Source: an uncultured Pseudomonadota bacterium (GTDB lineage Bacteria > Myxococcota_A > UBA796 > CAJQPC01). Taken from it: a DNA stretch of 64,000 nt. The position numbers were made by a program, and so were the translations under genes. The notes under the pieces are model-generated. The model had not been told where the DNA came from and did no database searches. It saw only the letters and a list, made by a program, of their open reading frames with translations. Location: positions 1 to 64,000 of the forward strand of contig CAJXRZ010000026.1 in assembly GCA_913060515.1 (NCBI GenBank), read 5' to 3'. Within the stretch, counting starts at the first letter, position 1, and each line of letters begins with the position of its first letter. Of the stretch, positions 17,587 to 25,702 are shown piece by piece.

Positions 17587-18897
17587 CTAGTACAAGACGC
17601 GCTTGAGGAAGCAGGGGCGCTGCGCCCCTCCGTCGCACTCATTCCAGATCCGGAGGACTGCAGCACCTGGGGATTGCCCGTGGGCGACGAGGGCTTCAAT
17701 GGGGTCCAGCATGCCGCGTTCTTTGGGGCGTGAGCGCGAGAGTCCGCGGGCAGAGATGTCCACCAGGTCCTGGGCCCACTCGGAGAGAAGTCGGCCGCCG
17801 ACCTTGGCTTGCAGGCCATCCTTACAGGCCGCCAGGAAGCGCTCCGGTGTCGCCTCGCCGAGCTCAGCGACCAAGGCATCGGCCTCGGAGAGGGCGGCTG
17901 CGTCGTAGAGGAAGCCGGTCCACATGGTGATGCCTGCGAGGGCCAAAGGAAGTGGGACGGCATCTGCGCCGCGCACCTCAATCACGCTCTTGACCCGGAC
18001 TTCTGGGAAGACGCTGGTTTCATGGAGCTGCCAGTCGGACCATGTGGGGTAGACCCCTTCGATGCCGTTCTCGATCCAGTCCCCAAAGGTCTTTCCATTG
18101 GCGTTGTGCCACTGGCCCTGAATCTTGATGAACATCATCGGCACGTTGAGCAGGTAGTCGACCCAGCGCTCGTGACTCCAGTTTCCGGCCAAGGCTGGGG
18201 GGAATCCAGTGCGTGCGGGGTCGGTGCGCGTCCAAGCCAGGCCTCGGGTAGAAAGGTAGCCCGATGGCTTTCCAGCCCAGATCGGGCTGTTGGCGAACAG
18301 GGCAGTGGTCACCGGGCCGAGACCCGACAGGACCCGCATCTTCACGCCACAATCCGCCTCGTTCTCAAAGTCGAAGTTGGCCTGGAAGGAGCTGGTGCCC
18401 TTCATCATGACGTGGGCCATGTCGCCGTACTGAGGGAGGTACTCGCGCATCACCTTGTAGCGGCCCTTGGGGACCCAGGGGATCTCGGACATGGGCACGT
18501 AGGGGCTCAAGCCCAGGGCGACCAAGGCCAGGTTCTTGCCCTGGATGATGGCCTTGATTTCGCTAAAACTCTGAGAAGCCTCGTCCCGCACTTCGCCCAT
18601 CGTGGCGAATGGCGCACCGGAGAGCTCCACCTGGCCGCCAGGTTCCAGGGTGGTGCTCGCGCCGTCTCGGTAGAGCGCGATGGGAAACTCTCCCTCGAAT
18701 TTGGGCTCCCAACCGAAGCGCTCCACGAGCTGCTCGAGGATCCAACGAATGCCGTGTTCTTCATGGTATCCGACGGGGGAGCCGTCTTTTCGAAGCAGGA
18801 TGCGTTCGAACTCAGCGCCGATTCGGTTTCGTTCCGGGGGACATCCGTAGGAATGAAAGCGCTCAATGACGGCATTGCGGGTCAGCTGTTCGGACAC
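17587..18897 (-). CDS. gshA: glutamate-cysteine ligase, plant/proteobacterial type
   Basis: 436 residues of the GCS2 superfamily. It joins Glu and Cys, the first step of glutathione synthesis. Visible are IGAEFERILL near the N-terminus, YRDGASTTLEPGGQVELSGAP (substrate/metal region), GDMAHVMMKGTSSFQANFDF, and late in the protein VIEVRGADAVP. The length fits the plant-type class. GTG 18897 is preceded by CAGGAG. It is the first gene of a leftward stretch, with the CpaE-like gene 59 nt downstream. No glutathione synthetase gene is in view. The neighbouring thioredoxin-type lipoproteins also concern thiols, but no operon links them. Confidence 0.92.
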   Translation of the reverse strand: MSEQLTRNAVIERFHSYGCPPERNRIGAEFERILLRKDGSPVGYHEEHGIRWILEQLVERFGWEPKFEGEFPIALYRDGASTTLEPGGQVELSGAPFATMGEVRDEASQSFSEIKAIIQGKNLALVALGLSPYVPMSEIPWVPKGRYKVMREYLPQYGDMAHVMMKGTSSFQANFDFENEADCGVKMRVLSGLGPVTTALFANSPIWAGKPSGYLSTRGLAWTRTDPARTGFPPALAGNWSHERWVDYLLNVPMMFIKIQGQWHNANGKTFGDWIENGIEGVYPTWSDWQLHETSVFPEVRVKSVIEVRGADAVPLPLALAGITMWTGFLYDAAALSEADALVAELGEATPERFLAACKDGLQAKVGGRLLSEWAQDLVDISARGLSRSRPKERGMLDPIEALVAHGQSPGAAVLRIWNECDGGAQRPCFLKRVLY

Positions 18898-18945
18898 GGA
18901 GTCTCCTGAGGCTCAGATTTTGCAGCAGGTGGATGCTGTCAGGCC

Positions 18946-18951
18946 TAAAAT
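18946..18951 (+). promoter_or_regulatory. -10 element of a probable leaderless transcript
   Basis: TAAAAT ends 6 nt before ATG 18958, so the predicted transcription start falls on or next to the start codon. No Shine-Dalgarno sequence is present. Confidence 0.5.
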
Positions 18952-18957
18952 GGATTC

Positions 18958-19524
18958 ATGACACTACTACTCACACTTGCTTGTGCCCCCCAGCTCTATT
19001 CTGACGGACCGAGCGTTTGGGTCGCGCCGGAGAACACCTGGCCGGCGACAGAGGAGCTTCCAGAAGAGTTCAAGGGAGAAGGCTTCTCTGTGGGAGAGGT
19101 CGTCCCGGAACTGGTCGCGATCGACCAGAACGGCGATGACTTCTCGCTGTGGCAGTTCTATGGGCAGGTGGTGATCCTGGACATCAGCACCATGTGGTGT
19201 GCGCCTTGCCAGGAGCTCGCCAAGGAAGTGGATGAGACCTGGCGGCACTACGAGGACAGTGATCTGATGTACCTGACCGTCCTGCCTCAAGACTTGGATG
19301 GCAATCCGCCTTCGGTCGCCGAGCTCAACGAATGGACGGATGGTTTTGGGATCACAGCGCCTGTGGTCTCGGACGACAAGGATTGGTACCGCGGGGCTGT
19401 TCCGGGCAACACCTTCCCGCAGCTGATGGTCGTGGGGAGAGACATGCGCGTCTATGCGCGGGACATTCCGGCCTCAGATCCCGAGATTCGGGCTGTGGTG
19501 GATGAGTACTTGGCACAGGAGTAG
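18958..19524 (+). CDS. TlpA-like thioredoxin-fold lipoprotein
   Basis: 188 residues. A very short signal (MTLLLTLAC) ends in a lipobox, so Cys9 should be lipidated. The body is an AhpC/TlpA-type thioredoxin fold: VPELVAIDQNGDDFSLWQFYG, VILDISTMWCAPCQELAKE with the WCAPC redox pair, and a late cis-Pro-like NTFPQLMVVGRD. It should reduce or oxidise thiols in the periplasm. The next gene, 3 nt downstream, is a diverged tandem copy. Together they face an operon of cysteine-rich lipoproteins. Direction of electron flow cannot be judged; no DsbD/CcdA is in view. Confidence 0.88.
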   Translation: MTLLLTLACAPQLYSDGPSVWVAPENTWPATEELPEEFKGEGFSVGEVVPELVAIDQNGDDFSLWQFYGQVVILDISTMWCAPCQELAKEVDETWRHYEDSDLMYLTVLPQDLDGNPPSVAELNEWTDGFGITAPVVSDDKDWYRGAVPGNTFPQLMVVGRDMRVYARDIPASDPEIRAVVDEYLAQE

Positions 19525-19527
19525 GCC

Positions 19528-20124
19528 GTGCTTTTGCTGCTCCTTGCCTGTGCGCCAAGGCTGACCAGCCCCGAGAGGCCCGAGTGCGAGAACGACGGAA
19601 ATGTCTGGTCGCACGCCGATCCTGCCGCAGCAGGGCTTGAGGCTCAAGGCTTTGAGGAGGGAGAGCGGCCACCAGACTTCTGCCAGCTGGATCAGAACGG
19701 CGACAAGGTCTCCCTGTACCAGTTCTACGGCTCGCCTGTGATCGTAGACGTCAGCACGGGGTGGTGTGCCCCTTGTCAGCAGCTTGCCCATGGGATTGGC
19801 CAGACGCAGAGAGCGTACAAGGACTTTGGGCTCGTCTACATGAGTGTGTTTCCGCAGGACTTTGTCTCTGCGCCGCCGACTCCTGAGTTTGCAGACGTGT
19901 GGGAGAAGGAGTTCATGGTTCGCGAGGACTTGGACGATTTGCCTGTGGACGATATCGCCCCAGTCATCGCGGATGTAGACCTCTGGTCCTTCGCGATCAC
20001 GGAGACGCAGTTCCCAAGGCTCTTGCTTTTGGACGAAGAGTTGCGGGTTGTCAGCGTCTTGCCGACGACCGATGATGCGATCCAGGATGAGCTGGATCTC
20101 TACTTCGGCTTGGACTCGGACTAG
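19528..20124 (+). CDS. TlpA-like thioredoxin-fold lipoprotein, tandem paralogue
   Basis: 198 residues; GTG start with AGGAG upstream. The signal MLLLLLAC ends in a lipobox. The fold repeats that of the preceding gene: CQLDQNGDKVSLYQFYG, VIVDVSTGWCAPCQQLAHG, then FPRLLLLDEELRVVSV. Two extra cysteines (PECEND, FCQLD) are absent from the first copy. The middle has a longer acidic insert. The TAG stop is read from CTAG, which is also the stop of the convergent cysteine-rich lipoprotein gene. Likely product of a tandem duplication with specialisation. Confidence 0.87.
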   Translation: MLLLLLACAPRLTSPERPECENDGNVWSHADPAAAGLEAQGFEEGERPPDFCQLDQNGDKVSLYQFYGSPVIVDVSTGWCAPCQQLAHGIGQTQRAYKDFGLVYMSVFPQDFVSAPPTPEFADVWEKEFMVREDLDDLPVDDIAPVIADVDLWSFAITETQFPRLLLLDEELRVVSVLPTTDDAIQDELDLYFGLDSD

Positions 20125-20783
20125 TGGCCGACTGAGTCACTGCATTGCTTGGTGGCACGTGCGGCCAGCAGCGCTTCGTCGATGTCCTCCTGCAAGCTGG
20201 CGACGTCCAAGCCCAGGACTCTGCAGGAGCGCTTGGATAGGTGCTGCGTCAGGGTCATCTGAACCAGGGCATCGTCTGCATCTCCGAAAGTGGCGCGGCT
20301 CAGAGGGTGTGGGCGCTGTAAGATCAAGGCGGAGGCCAGCGCTCTGGAGCGATGCGAGGCCTCCGTCTGACCATAGAGTGGCGTCCAGCGATCTGTCAGC
20401 TCAGCTATGGCCTCCATCTCGGCACCGGGGCTTGCCAGGAGCGCTTCGGCCAGACGCTGAACGGCGTGGTCCACGCACTCTCGCTCGTAAGGGGCAGCGT
20501 GCTGGCAGAGAGTCGTCGCATCGGCCCTTTGCGCTTCTGTGGCGTCGGCGACCAGGAACCAGCACTCTCCCTTCCATTGTGAGTCTTCCATGGCGCTGCA
20601 GATTTGGGCGGCTTGGTCCACCTCGCCATCGGCGGCAAGAAGCGAAGCCTTCCAGGACCAGCAGTCTCCCGCCAGATCTGGAGCATGGATGCCACTGCAA
20701 TCTGCCTGAGAGCCGGCTCGGAGGGCCTGCTGGTGCAGATCTGAGTCAGATGGCAAGAGACAGGAAAGGAGCCAGAGCAGCAT
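20121..20783 (-). CDS. cysteine-rich lipoprotein, copy 2
   Basis: 220 residues. MLLWLLSC is a minimal lipoprotein signal. Eight further cysteines recur at matching places in the upstream paralogue (ADCSG, GDCWSW, ICSAM, GECWF, LCQHA, RECVD, SCRVL, QCSD). Between them the sequence looks alpha-helical with repeated hairpins, resembling Sel1/Hcp-type helical repeats clamped by disulfides; this is an impression, not a family match. The C-terminal third (HRSRALASALILQRPHPLSR) is also conserved. It is last in a four-gene leftward operon, 8 nt after its paralogue, with GAGG before ATG 20783. Confidence 0.8.
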   Translation of the reverse strand: MLLWLLSCLLPSDSDLHQQALRAGSQADCSGIHAPDLAGDCWSWKASLLAADGEVDQAAQICSAMEDSQWKGECWFLVADATEAQRADATTLCQHAAPYERECVDHAVQRLAEALLASPGAEMEAIAELTDRWTPLYGQTEASHRSRALASALILQRPHPLSRATFGDADDALVQMTLTQHLSKRSCRVLGLDVASLQEDIDEALLAARATKQCSDSVGH

Positions 20784-20791
20784 GGTGGGCC

Positions 20792-21460
20792 TCAGGGCCG
20801 GAGGGCTTCACCTCCAGGGTACGCACCGCATTCAGCGCTCTCCCAGGCCTGCACTACCAGTTGGCCAAAACTGGACACCTCTATGCCATGTAGGCTGCAG
20901 TTCCGGGCCGTAATGTGGGTGCTAAGCACCTGTAATGTAAGCCGGTCCGGTGTGTTTCCCAGAGAGCCTCGGGTGTAGGGTCTCGGGCGACGCAGCAGCG
21001 CACTGACGAACATGGCGTCGGCCTTGGCCTGGCTGCGGCGGGAATCTTGGTACAGGCTTAGCCAGGCTTGCTCAAGCTCTTCATGGGCTTGGGCTTCGCG
21101 GCCAGGGACACGCAGCTCCTCCTCCAGGCTGCGGTTCAGGGCGTGGCCCAGGCACTCCTCCTCAAACTCCGCTGCTCGAGAGCAAAGAGAAACGGCAGCT
21201 TGGCCTCTTGCGTTGGAGGCGTCTGAGACCATAAACCAGCACTCGGACTGCCAGAGGGGCATGGCCACTCCTGCGCAGGTGGTGGCGGCTGCTTCCAAGT
21301 CTCCATCCTCGCTCTGCTTTCGAGCCTTCCAGGCCATGCAGTCGCCTTGGATCTCCAGGTCCTCGATGGGGGAGCAGTCGGCTTGGGCGCCGTTGGCCAG
21401 AGCGCTTTGGTGATGCTGTGCGTCGTTCTTACAGGACAAGGCCATCAGCACCCAGATCAC
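20792..21460 (-). CDS. cysteine-rich lipoprotein, copy 1
   Basis: 222 residues; GTG 21460 overlaps the stop of the parvulin gene (GTGA). MIWVLMALSC is the lipoprotein signal. The eight later cysteines (ADCSP, GDCMAW, TCAG, SECWF, LCSRA, EECLG, NCSLH, ECGAY) align with those of the next gene, so the pair arose by duplication. Even numbers and fixed spacing suggest four disulfides on a helical scaffold. No known family is recognised. Placement after a peptidyl-prolyl isomerase and opposite two thioredoxin-type lipoproteins fits a protein that needs assisted oxidative folding. Confidence 0.8.
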   Translation of the reverse strand: MIWVLMALSCKNDAQHHQSALANGAQADCSPIEDLEIQGDCMAWKARKQSEDGDLEAAATTCAGVAMPLWQSECWFMVSDASNARGQAAVSLCSRAAEFEEECLGHALNRSLEEELRVPGREAQAHEELEQAWLSLYQDSRRSQAKADAMFVSALLRRPRPYTRGSLGNTPDRLTLQVLSTHITARNCSLHGIEVSSFGQLVVQAWESAECGAYPGGEALRP

Positions 21461-22218
21461 GGTGCTCTCTTCAAGATGTGGAACCCGGCCGTGGTCTCGA
21501 AGATCTCGGAGCGCCCACCAACCTCCAAGTTCAGGGCAACTTGGTCCACGGCGGGGCCGAGTTCGCCTTCCATGAAGAGCCCCAGGTCACCGCCCCGTGG
21601 GGCCATTGGACCGTCGGAGTACTGCTTGGCGACTTCCTCGAAGGGCTGGCCGCTGTTCAGGGCTTCCAGAGCGGCCTGAGCCTGTGATCTGGCTTGTTCA
21701 GGCGTCTTGGATTCGGCCTTGTCCGTCTTCCAGACCTTGGGCACATCGGCGTGCTGAACGAGGATCTGCTTGAGGTGGAGCTCGTCCATAGGGACGCGCT
21801 GGATGAGGTGGTAGCCGAAGGGGCTCTGGGTTGGGGGCGAGATGTCGCCGACTTGGAGCTGGAATGCTGCATCCGAGAAGGCAGGAACCCAGGTGTCTTT
21901 CTGGCCAGGACCCAGCCAACCACGTCGGGCAGCAGAGCCCTTGTCGTCGCTGTACGCCTGAGCGAGCTCTCGGAAGTCCTCGCCGGCAAGGGCGCGCTTG
22001 TGGAGCTGCTCTGTGAGCGCCAGTGCCTGTTCTTGTGTGCGCTTCTCCTTGCTCTCCAGGCGCTGGCCTTGCCAGGAGATCAGGATGTGTCGCAGAGCGA
22101 TGGTCTCAGGCACGGGCGCCGGAGCCGGCTCCTCTGGAAGCTGCACGTGCGGCGTCGGCGTATCGATGGAGGGGGCGGGCGCACTGGGTGAAGCGCAGGC
22201 GAGCAGGAGCCAGATCAA
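21457..22218 (-). CDS. lipoprotein with two parvulin-type PPIase domains
   Basis: 253 residues; TTG 22218 overlaps the TGA of the amidohydrolase gene. Signal MIWLLLAC is followed by a Pro-rich linker. Two PpiC/SurA-like domains follow: the first with LRHILISWQG, FRELAQAYSDDKGSAARRG-W and GYHLIQR; the second with LKQILVQHADV, FEEVAKQYSDGPMAPRGGDLGLF and GFHILKR. It should catalyse prolyl isomerisation in the periplasm, on substrates such as outer-membrane proteins or the neighbouring lipoproteins. Unlike SurA or PpiD it has no large N-terminal chaperone region. Confidence 0.92.
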   Translation of the reverse strand: MIWLLLACASPSAPAPSIDTPTPHVQLPEEPAPAPVPETIALRHILISWQGQRLESKEKRTQEQALALTEQLHKRALAGEDFRELAQAYSDDKGSAARRGWLGPGQKDTWVPAFSDAAFQLQVGDISPPTQSPFGYHLIQRVPMDELHLKQILVQHADVPKVWKTDKAESKTPEQARSQAQAALEALNSGQPFEEVAKQYSDGPMAPRGGDLGLFMEGELGPAVDQVALNLEVGGRSEIFETTAGFHILKRAP

Positions 22219-24566
22219 CGGACGTCGTCCAGGGAGCGGGGGAGGATGCGGTACTGGGAGTAGCCGTAGGTCATCGGACCGACGATCGAAGTGTAGGACG
22301 TTCCGACCTCGGGATGCACTTCGTGGTCGGTGCTCAGGGTGTCATCGACCCACAAGCAGCCCTCGACCTCGAAGGTGCCGTAGTCGTCCGGTGCGTCGGG
22401 GTTCTCATCACTGACGCTGACGCTGTCTACTTGCACGAGCATGCTCTCGTGGGCCTCGGCCTTCGCGCCGCCGGTGGCGACATCGCAAGCGCTGACCACC
22501 TTGGGGGCCAACTCCATGGATCCGGTGACCGTCACGTCGGGGTTCTCAAGCTCGGCCAGGCCGTTGTACTCCAAGTACGTGCCGCTGATGCTGACCACAT
22601 CTCCAATGTCGACATCCGCGCTGGAGCGGTCGTAGATGTAGATGCCTGCATACTCGTCCAGGTTGGGGTCCTGTACGAAGAAGCCGCCGTTTGAGCCGCC
22701 GCGCCGACCTGTGACCACAAGTCCACTGAGCTCAACGCGTTCGCCCTCGGCGGGGTGCTCGGGGTGGGTCTCATCTTGCAGCGCGTCTACGCCCATCGGA
22801 CAGGGGGCGTCGCCAGGGTTGGAGGTCTCAGGGCAGCGGTCGCACGCATCGCCCTTGCCGTCGTTGTCCGAGTCGGACTGATCCGGGTCCCAGTTCACCG
22901 GGCAGATGTCCGCATCGTAGAGAACGCCGTCATCGTCGATGTCCACGGGGTCATGCTCGCAGTCCGTAGCGTCAGGCATGAGCGGACAGACATCGCAAGC
23001 ATCACCAATCCCATCGCCGTCGTGGTCGCCCTGCAGGGGGTTCCACACGTCAATACAGAGGTCCACATCTTGGGCGATGCCGTCGGCGTCGGGGTCCTGT
23101 GGGCTGGTCTCCAGAGGGGTGCAGGCCCCACGGGACTCGCCCTCGCACTGGAAGAGCCCCAAGAGCTCTCGGGTGTACTCCAGGCTCTGGTCGTCGACCT
23201 GGGTCTTGGCCAAAGCGCCGAGAAGGCTGCTCTCGGTGCTCTCCACGCTCCAGCTCACGCAGTACTCGCGCATCTCACCGCAGACCTCGATGGCCTCGCA
23301 GGTGGACTGGGGGCTGAGCTGCTCGATGAGCGCAGGCTCGCCAAAGACCGCTTCTCCGTCCACCAGCACCAGGAGTACCTCCTCCGCTGTTGCGTCGATG
23401 GCCGCGCGGTAGGGGGTCTGGGAGTAGGGGAAGACCACCACGTCGGCCTTGGCGCCGGTCTCCAGGGTCCCCAGCACGCCGTCCAAGCCCAAGACCCGCG
23501 CCGCATCCGAGGTCCCCATGGCCCAGATCGCCCGGTCCGAGATGGGCGTCCCGGTGCTGCTCAGCCAGTCGTCGGCACAGAGCAGCTCATCGCGTGGGGT
23601 GTGGGAGCCGGAGGGGGACCAGTCAGGGCCCAGGGCGATGGACACGCCCAGGGTTCGGGCCACATGGGCCGGGGTCGTGCCACCGTAGAGCGAGAGGTTG
23701 GAGCGGGGGGACCAGATCACGCCGGTGCCTTCGGAGGCCAGCCGGGCCAGCTGCGCGGTGGTGGCGTTGCTGCCGTGAACGACGACGAAGCCCGGACCGG
23801 TCATGCCGATCTCGTGCATGTAGTCCAGCTCGGAGCCGACGCTGGAGTTCCAGCCCTCGGCCACGTGGTCCAGGATCACGTCCCGGCTGCCGTCGGCCAG
23901 CTCCTCGCGGTACTCCTCGGCGTCGCCGGCATCGACCGAGCTCGTCACGGTACGGGAGCTGTAGTCCATGGCGTAGTCCAGGCCATGGGCCCAGTCGCTC
24001 TCATCCAGGTTCCGCAGGCCGCCGCTGATGCAGGAGTCGTAGTACACGCCTACGGCAGAAGTGGAGCCGCCCCCGATGGCGCGGGTCTCGGCCCAGCGCA
24101 TGATCTGGCAGCCGTAGTCGCCGATGATGTCGTTGTAGGCGCTCTTGTACTCGAAGTAGCGTCCGTCGCTGCGCCAGTCGTAGCGATCGCTGAACTCAGG
24201 ACCGATGCGCCACGGGGGCAGGGAGTTGTACTGCATGTGGTCGTGAGAATCGATCACGCCAGCGCCGATGATGCCCTCGGTGCAGACCACCGTGGCTTGG
24301 GAGACATCGCAGTCGCCTACGCAGGTGATCTCGCCGTCCTGGCTCAGAACGACGCCGAACTCGGGCCCGCTCTCCAAAAGAAGGACGCCAGAGAGGGCCA
24401 CGCCCTCGCTCCCGGTCTGCGGGGTGCAGTCGCCCAGTGCAGGCCCCTCGGTGATCAGGGCTTCGTCTTCCAGGCCGGTATCAACGGTCCCAGTGTCAGC
24501 GGTGTCGTCTACGTCGTCACCGCCTTGGCGGTCCTTGCAGGCGAGAAGAGCGAGAACAAAGAGCAC
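22215..24566 (-). CDS. lipoprotein: amidohydrolase plus thrombospondin type-3 repeats plus OB-like domain
   Basis: 783 residues. Signal MLFVLALLAC and an Asp/Thr linker (DDTADTGTVDTG) precede an amidohydrolase domain at ~40-430. It has VIDSHDHMQ (metal HxH), VVHGSN, the WSPRSNLSLYGG segment and LGPDWSPSG (metal Asp), as in the TRZ/ATZ-SAH deaminase group. Calcium-type DxDxDG repeats follow at ~500-590 (DPDADGIAQD, DHDGDGIGDAC, DSDNDGKGDAC). The last ~190 residues look like a beta/OB-fold domain. A surface-exposed metal-dependent hydrolase is the best reading; its substrate is unknown. GTG 24566 has GGAGG upstream. First gene of a four-lipoprotein operon. Confidence 0.87.
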   Translation of the reverse strand: MLFVLALLACKDRQGGDDVDDTADTGTVDTGLEDEALITEGPALGDCTPQTGSEGVALSGVLLLESGPEFGVVLSQDGEITCVGDCDVSQATVVCTEGIIGAGVIDSHDHMQYNSLPPWRIGPEFSDRYDWRSDGRYFEYKSAYNDIIGDYGCQIMRWAETRAIGGGSTSAVGVYYDSCISGGLRNLDESDWAHGLDYAMDYSSRTVTSSVDAGDAEEYREELADGSRDVILDHVAEGWNSSVGSELDYMHEIGMTGPGFVVVHGSNATTAQLARLASEGTGVIWSPRSNLSLYGGTTPAHVARTLGVSIALGPDWSPSGSHTPRDELLCADDWLSSTGTPISDRAIWAMGTSDAARVLGLDGVLGTLETGAKADVVVFPYSQTPYRAAIDATAEEVLLVLVDGEAVFGEPALIEQLSPQSTCEAIEVCGEMREYCVSWSVESTESSLLGALAKTQVDDQSLEYTRELLGLFQCEGESRGACTPLETSPQDPDADGIAQDVDLCIDVWNPLQGDHDGDGIGDACDVCPLMPDATDCEHDPVDIDDDGVLYDADICPVNWDPDQSDSDNDGKGDACDRCPETSNPGDAPCPMGVDALQDETHPEHPAEGERVELSGLVVTGRRGGSNGGFFVQDPNLDEYAGIYIYDRSSADVDIGDVVSISGTYLEYNGLAELENPDVTVTGSMELAPKVVSACDVATGGAKAEAHESMLVQVDSVSVSDENPDAPDDYGTFEVEGCLWVDDTLSTDHEVHPEVGTSYTSIVGPMTYGYSQYRILPRSLDDVR

Positions 24567-24578
24567 GAGGGCCTCCGG

Positions 24579-24597
24579 AGTCTATGCGGTGTAGCCT
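24579..24597. promoter_or_regulatory. back-to-back -10 elements of two divergent genes
   Basis: Leftward TAGACT (complement of 24579-24584) would start the lipoprotein operon about 6 nt before GTG 24566. Rightward TAGCCT (24592-24597) ends 7 nt before ATG 24605, so the protease mRNA should be leaderless. Each -35 region would fall across the other promoter or inside the opposite gene. Confidence 0.45.
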
Positions 24598-24604
24598 GCC
24601 ACGC

Positions 24605-25690
24605 ATGATGTCGGCCCTGCTCATCGGCGCTTCTTTGGCGCAAGGTTTCCCAGAAGACACGCAATGGCGCCCTGAGGAGGGGCTGCGCACTGTCGTGGCA
24701 CTTCGCAGCGGTGCATCGCTGTGTGCAGGCGTGGTGGTGAACGCCCAGGGTCAGGTGGCCACCGCCTACCACTGCGTGGCGGGCGCGAAGGTTCAGGTCA
24801 AGACCCGAGACGGCCAGAGCTTCAGCGCCACGGTCATTGCCTCAGACACCAAGCAGGACATCGCTCTGCTCGATGTGCCTGGGCTCCACGGGCATCCATG
24901 GGCGGAGATGGCCAAGGGTGTCCCCAGCATCGGCGAGACAGCCTGGGCCCTGGGCCATCCCTTTGGCAGTGCGAGCGAGCAGTCCTCCAGCTTTGATGGC
25001 CTGCTGATGTGGAGCGCCTCAAAGGGCGTGGTCAGTGGCGTGGGGGAGCGCTGGGTGCAGGTGGATACGCCAGTGAATCCGGGCAACAGCGGCGGTCCCA
25101 TCGTGAACGCCCAAGGCGAAGTTATCGGCATTGCGAGCCGTAAACTGGATGGGGACGGCGTAGCTTTTGCCGCGCCCGTCGCCGCCCTTGAAGCGCTGAT
25201 GGAGAGCCCCGAGCACCGCAGACTGGGGGGCAGCTACGGCGCCGGCCTGGACCTGTGGATGCCCATCTCATTGGACCAGGCGCCCAGCATCGGCGGTCAT
25301 GTTCAGGCGGATGTGAGGGACCGGGTGGTGCTCTCCGTGGGGGCGGCGGCTGGGCTGGACCGACGGTGGCGTGCCCTGAGCCGCAACGAGGCGGTCTCAT
25401 GGACCTCGGGGGTGGCGCTGCTCTCTGGCCGGGTTCGCCTGGGAGACGGGGTGTGGAGCACCAGCTTCGATCTCGGCGTTGGAGGCATTCTGCTCAGCTC
25501 CCAGCTCCCGCCACCCGAAGACCTGCTGATCACGCGACCGGGTCCCCTGAGCTTTCAACCCGCCGCGCAGCTGCAGGTTGAGGTCGCAGGCGGGGCGAGC
25601 TTCCGAGTCTTGGTCAGTCAGGGTCCCGAAGGACCCCAAGTGAACATCGGGATGGGGTGGGCTTGGCCTGGCCGACTGGGTGTCTGGTAG
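24605..25690 (+). CDS. trypsin-like serine protease with barrel-like C-terminal domain
   Basis: 361 residues. Signal MMSALLIGASLAQG. Residues ~15-190 are an S1C/DegP-type protease: VATAYHCV (His), DIALLDV (Asp) and VNPGNSGGPI (Ser) are all present. No PDZ domain follows. Instead residues ~205-361 alternate polar and hydrophobic residues in repeated strands (YGAGLDLWMPISL, VVLSVGAAAGL, WSTSFDLGVGGILL, FRVLVSQ, VNIGMGWAW) and end close to a Trp, as an outer-membrane beta-barrel would. ATG 24605 is chosen because a TAGCCT hexamer lies 7 nt upstream; ATG 24584 is in frame but precedes that promoter. Confidence 0.88.
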   Translation: MMSALLIGASLAQGFPEDTQWRPEEGLRTVVALRSGASLCAGVVVNAQGQVATAYHCVAGAKVQVKTRDGQSFSATVIASDTKQDIALLDVPGLHGHPWAEMAKGVPSIGETAWALGHPFGSASEQSSSFDGLLMWSASKGVVSGVGERWVQVDTPVNPGNSGGPIVNAQGEVIGIASRKLDGDGVAFAAPVAALEALMESPEHRRLGGSYGAGLDLWMPISLDQAPSIGGHVQADVRDRVVLSVGAAAGLDRRWRALSRNEAVSWTSGVALLSGRVRLGDGVWSTSFDLGVGGILLSSQLPPPEDLLITRPGPLSFQPAAQLQVEVAGGASFRVLVSQGPEGPQVNIGMGWAWPGRLGVW

Positions 25691-25702
25691 CCGAACGCCG
25701 GC

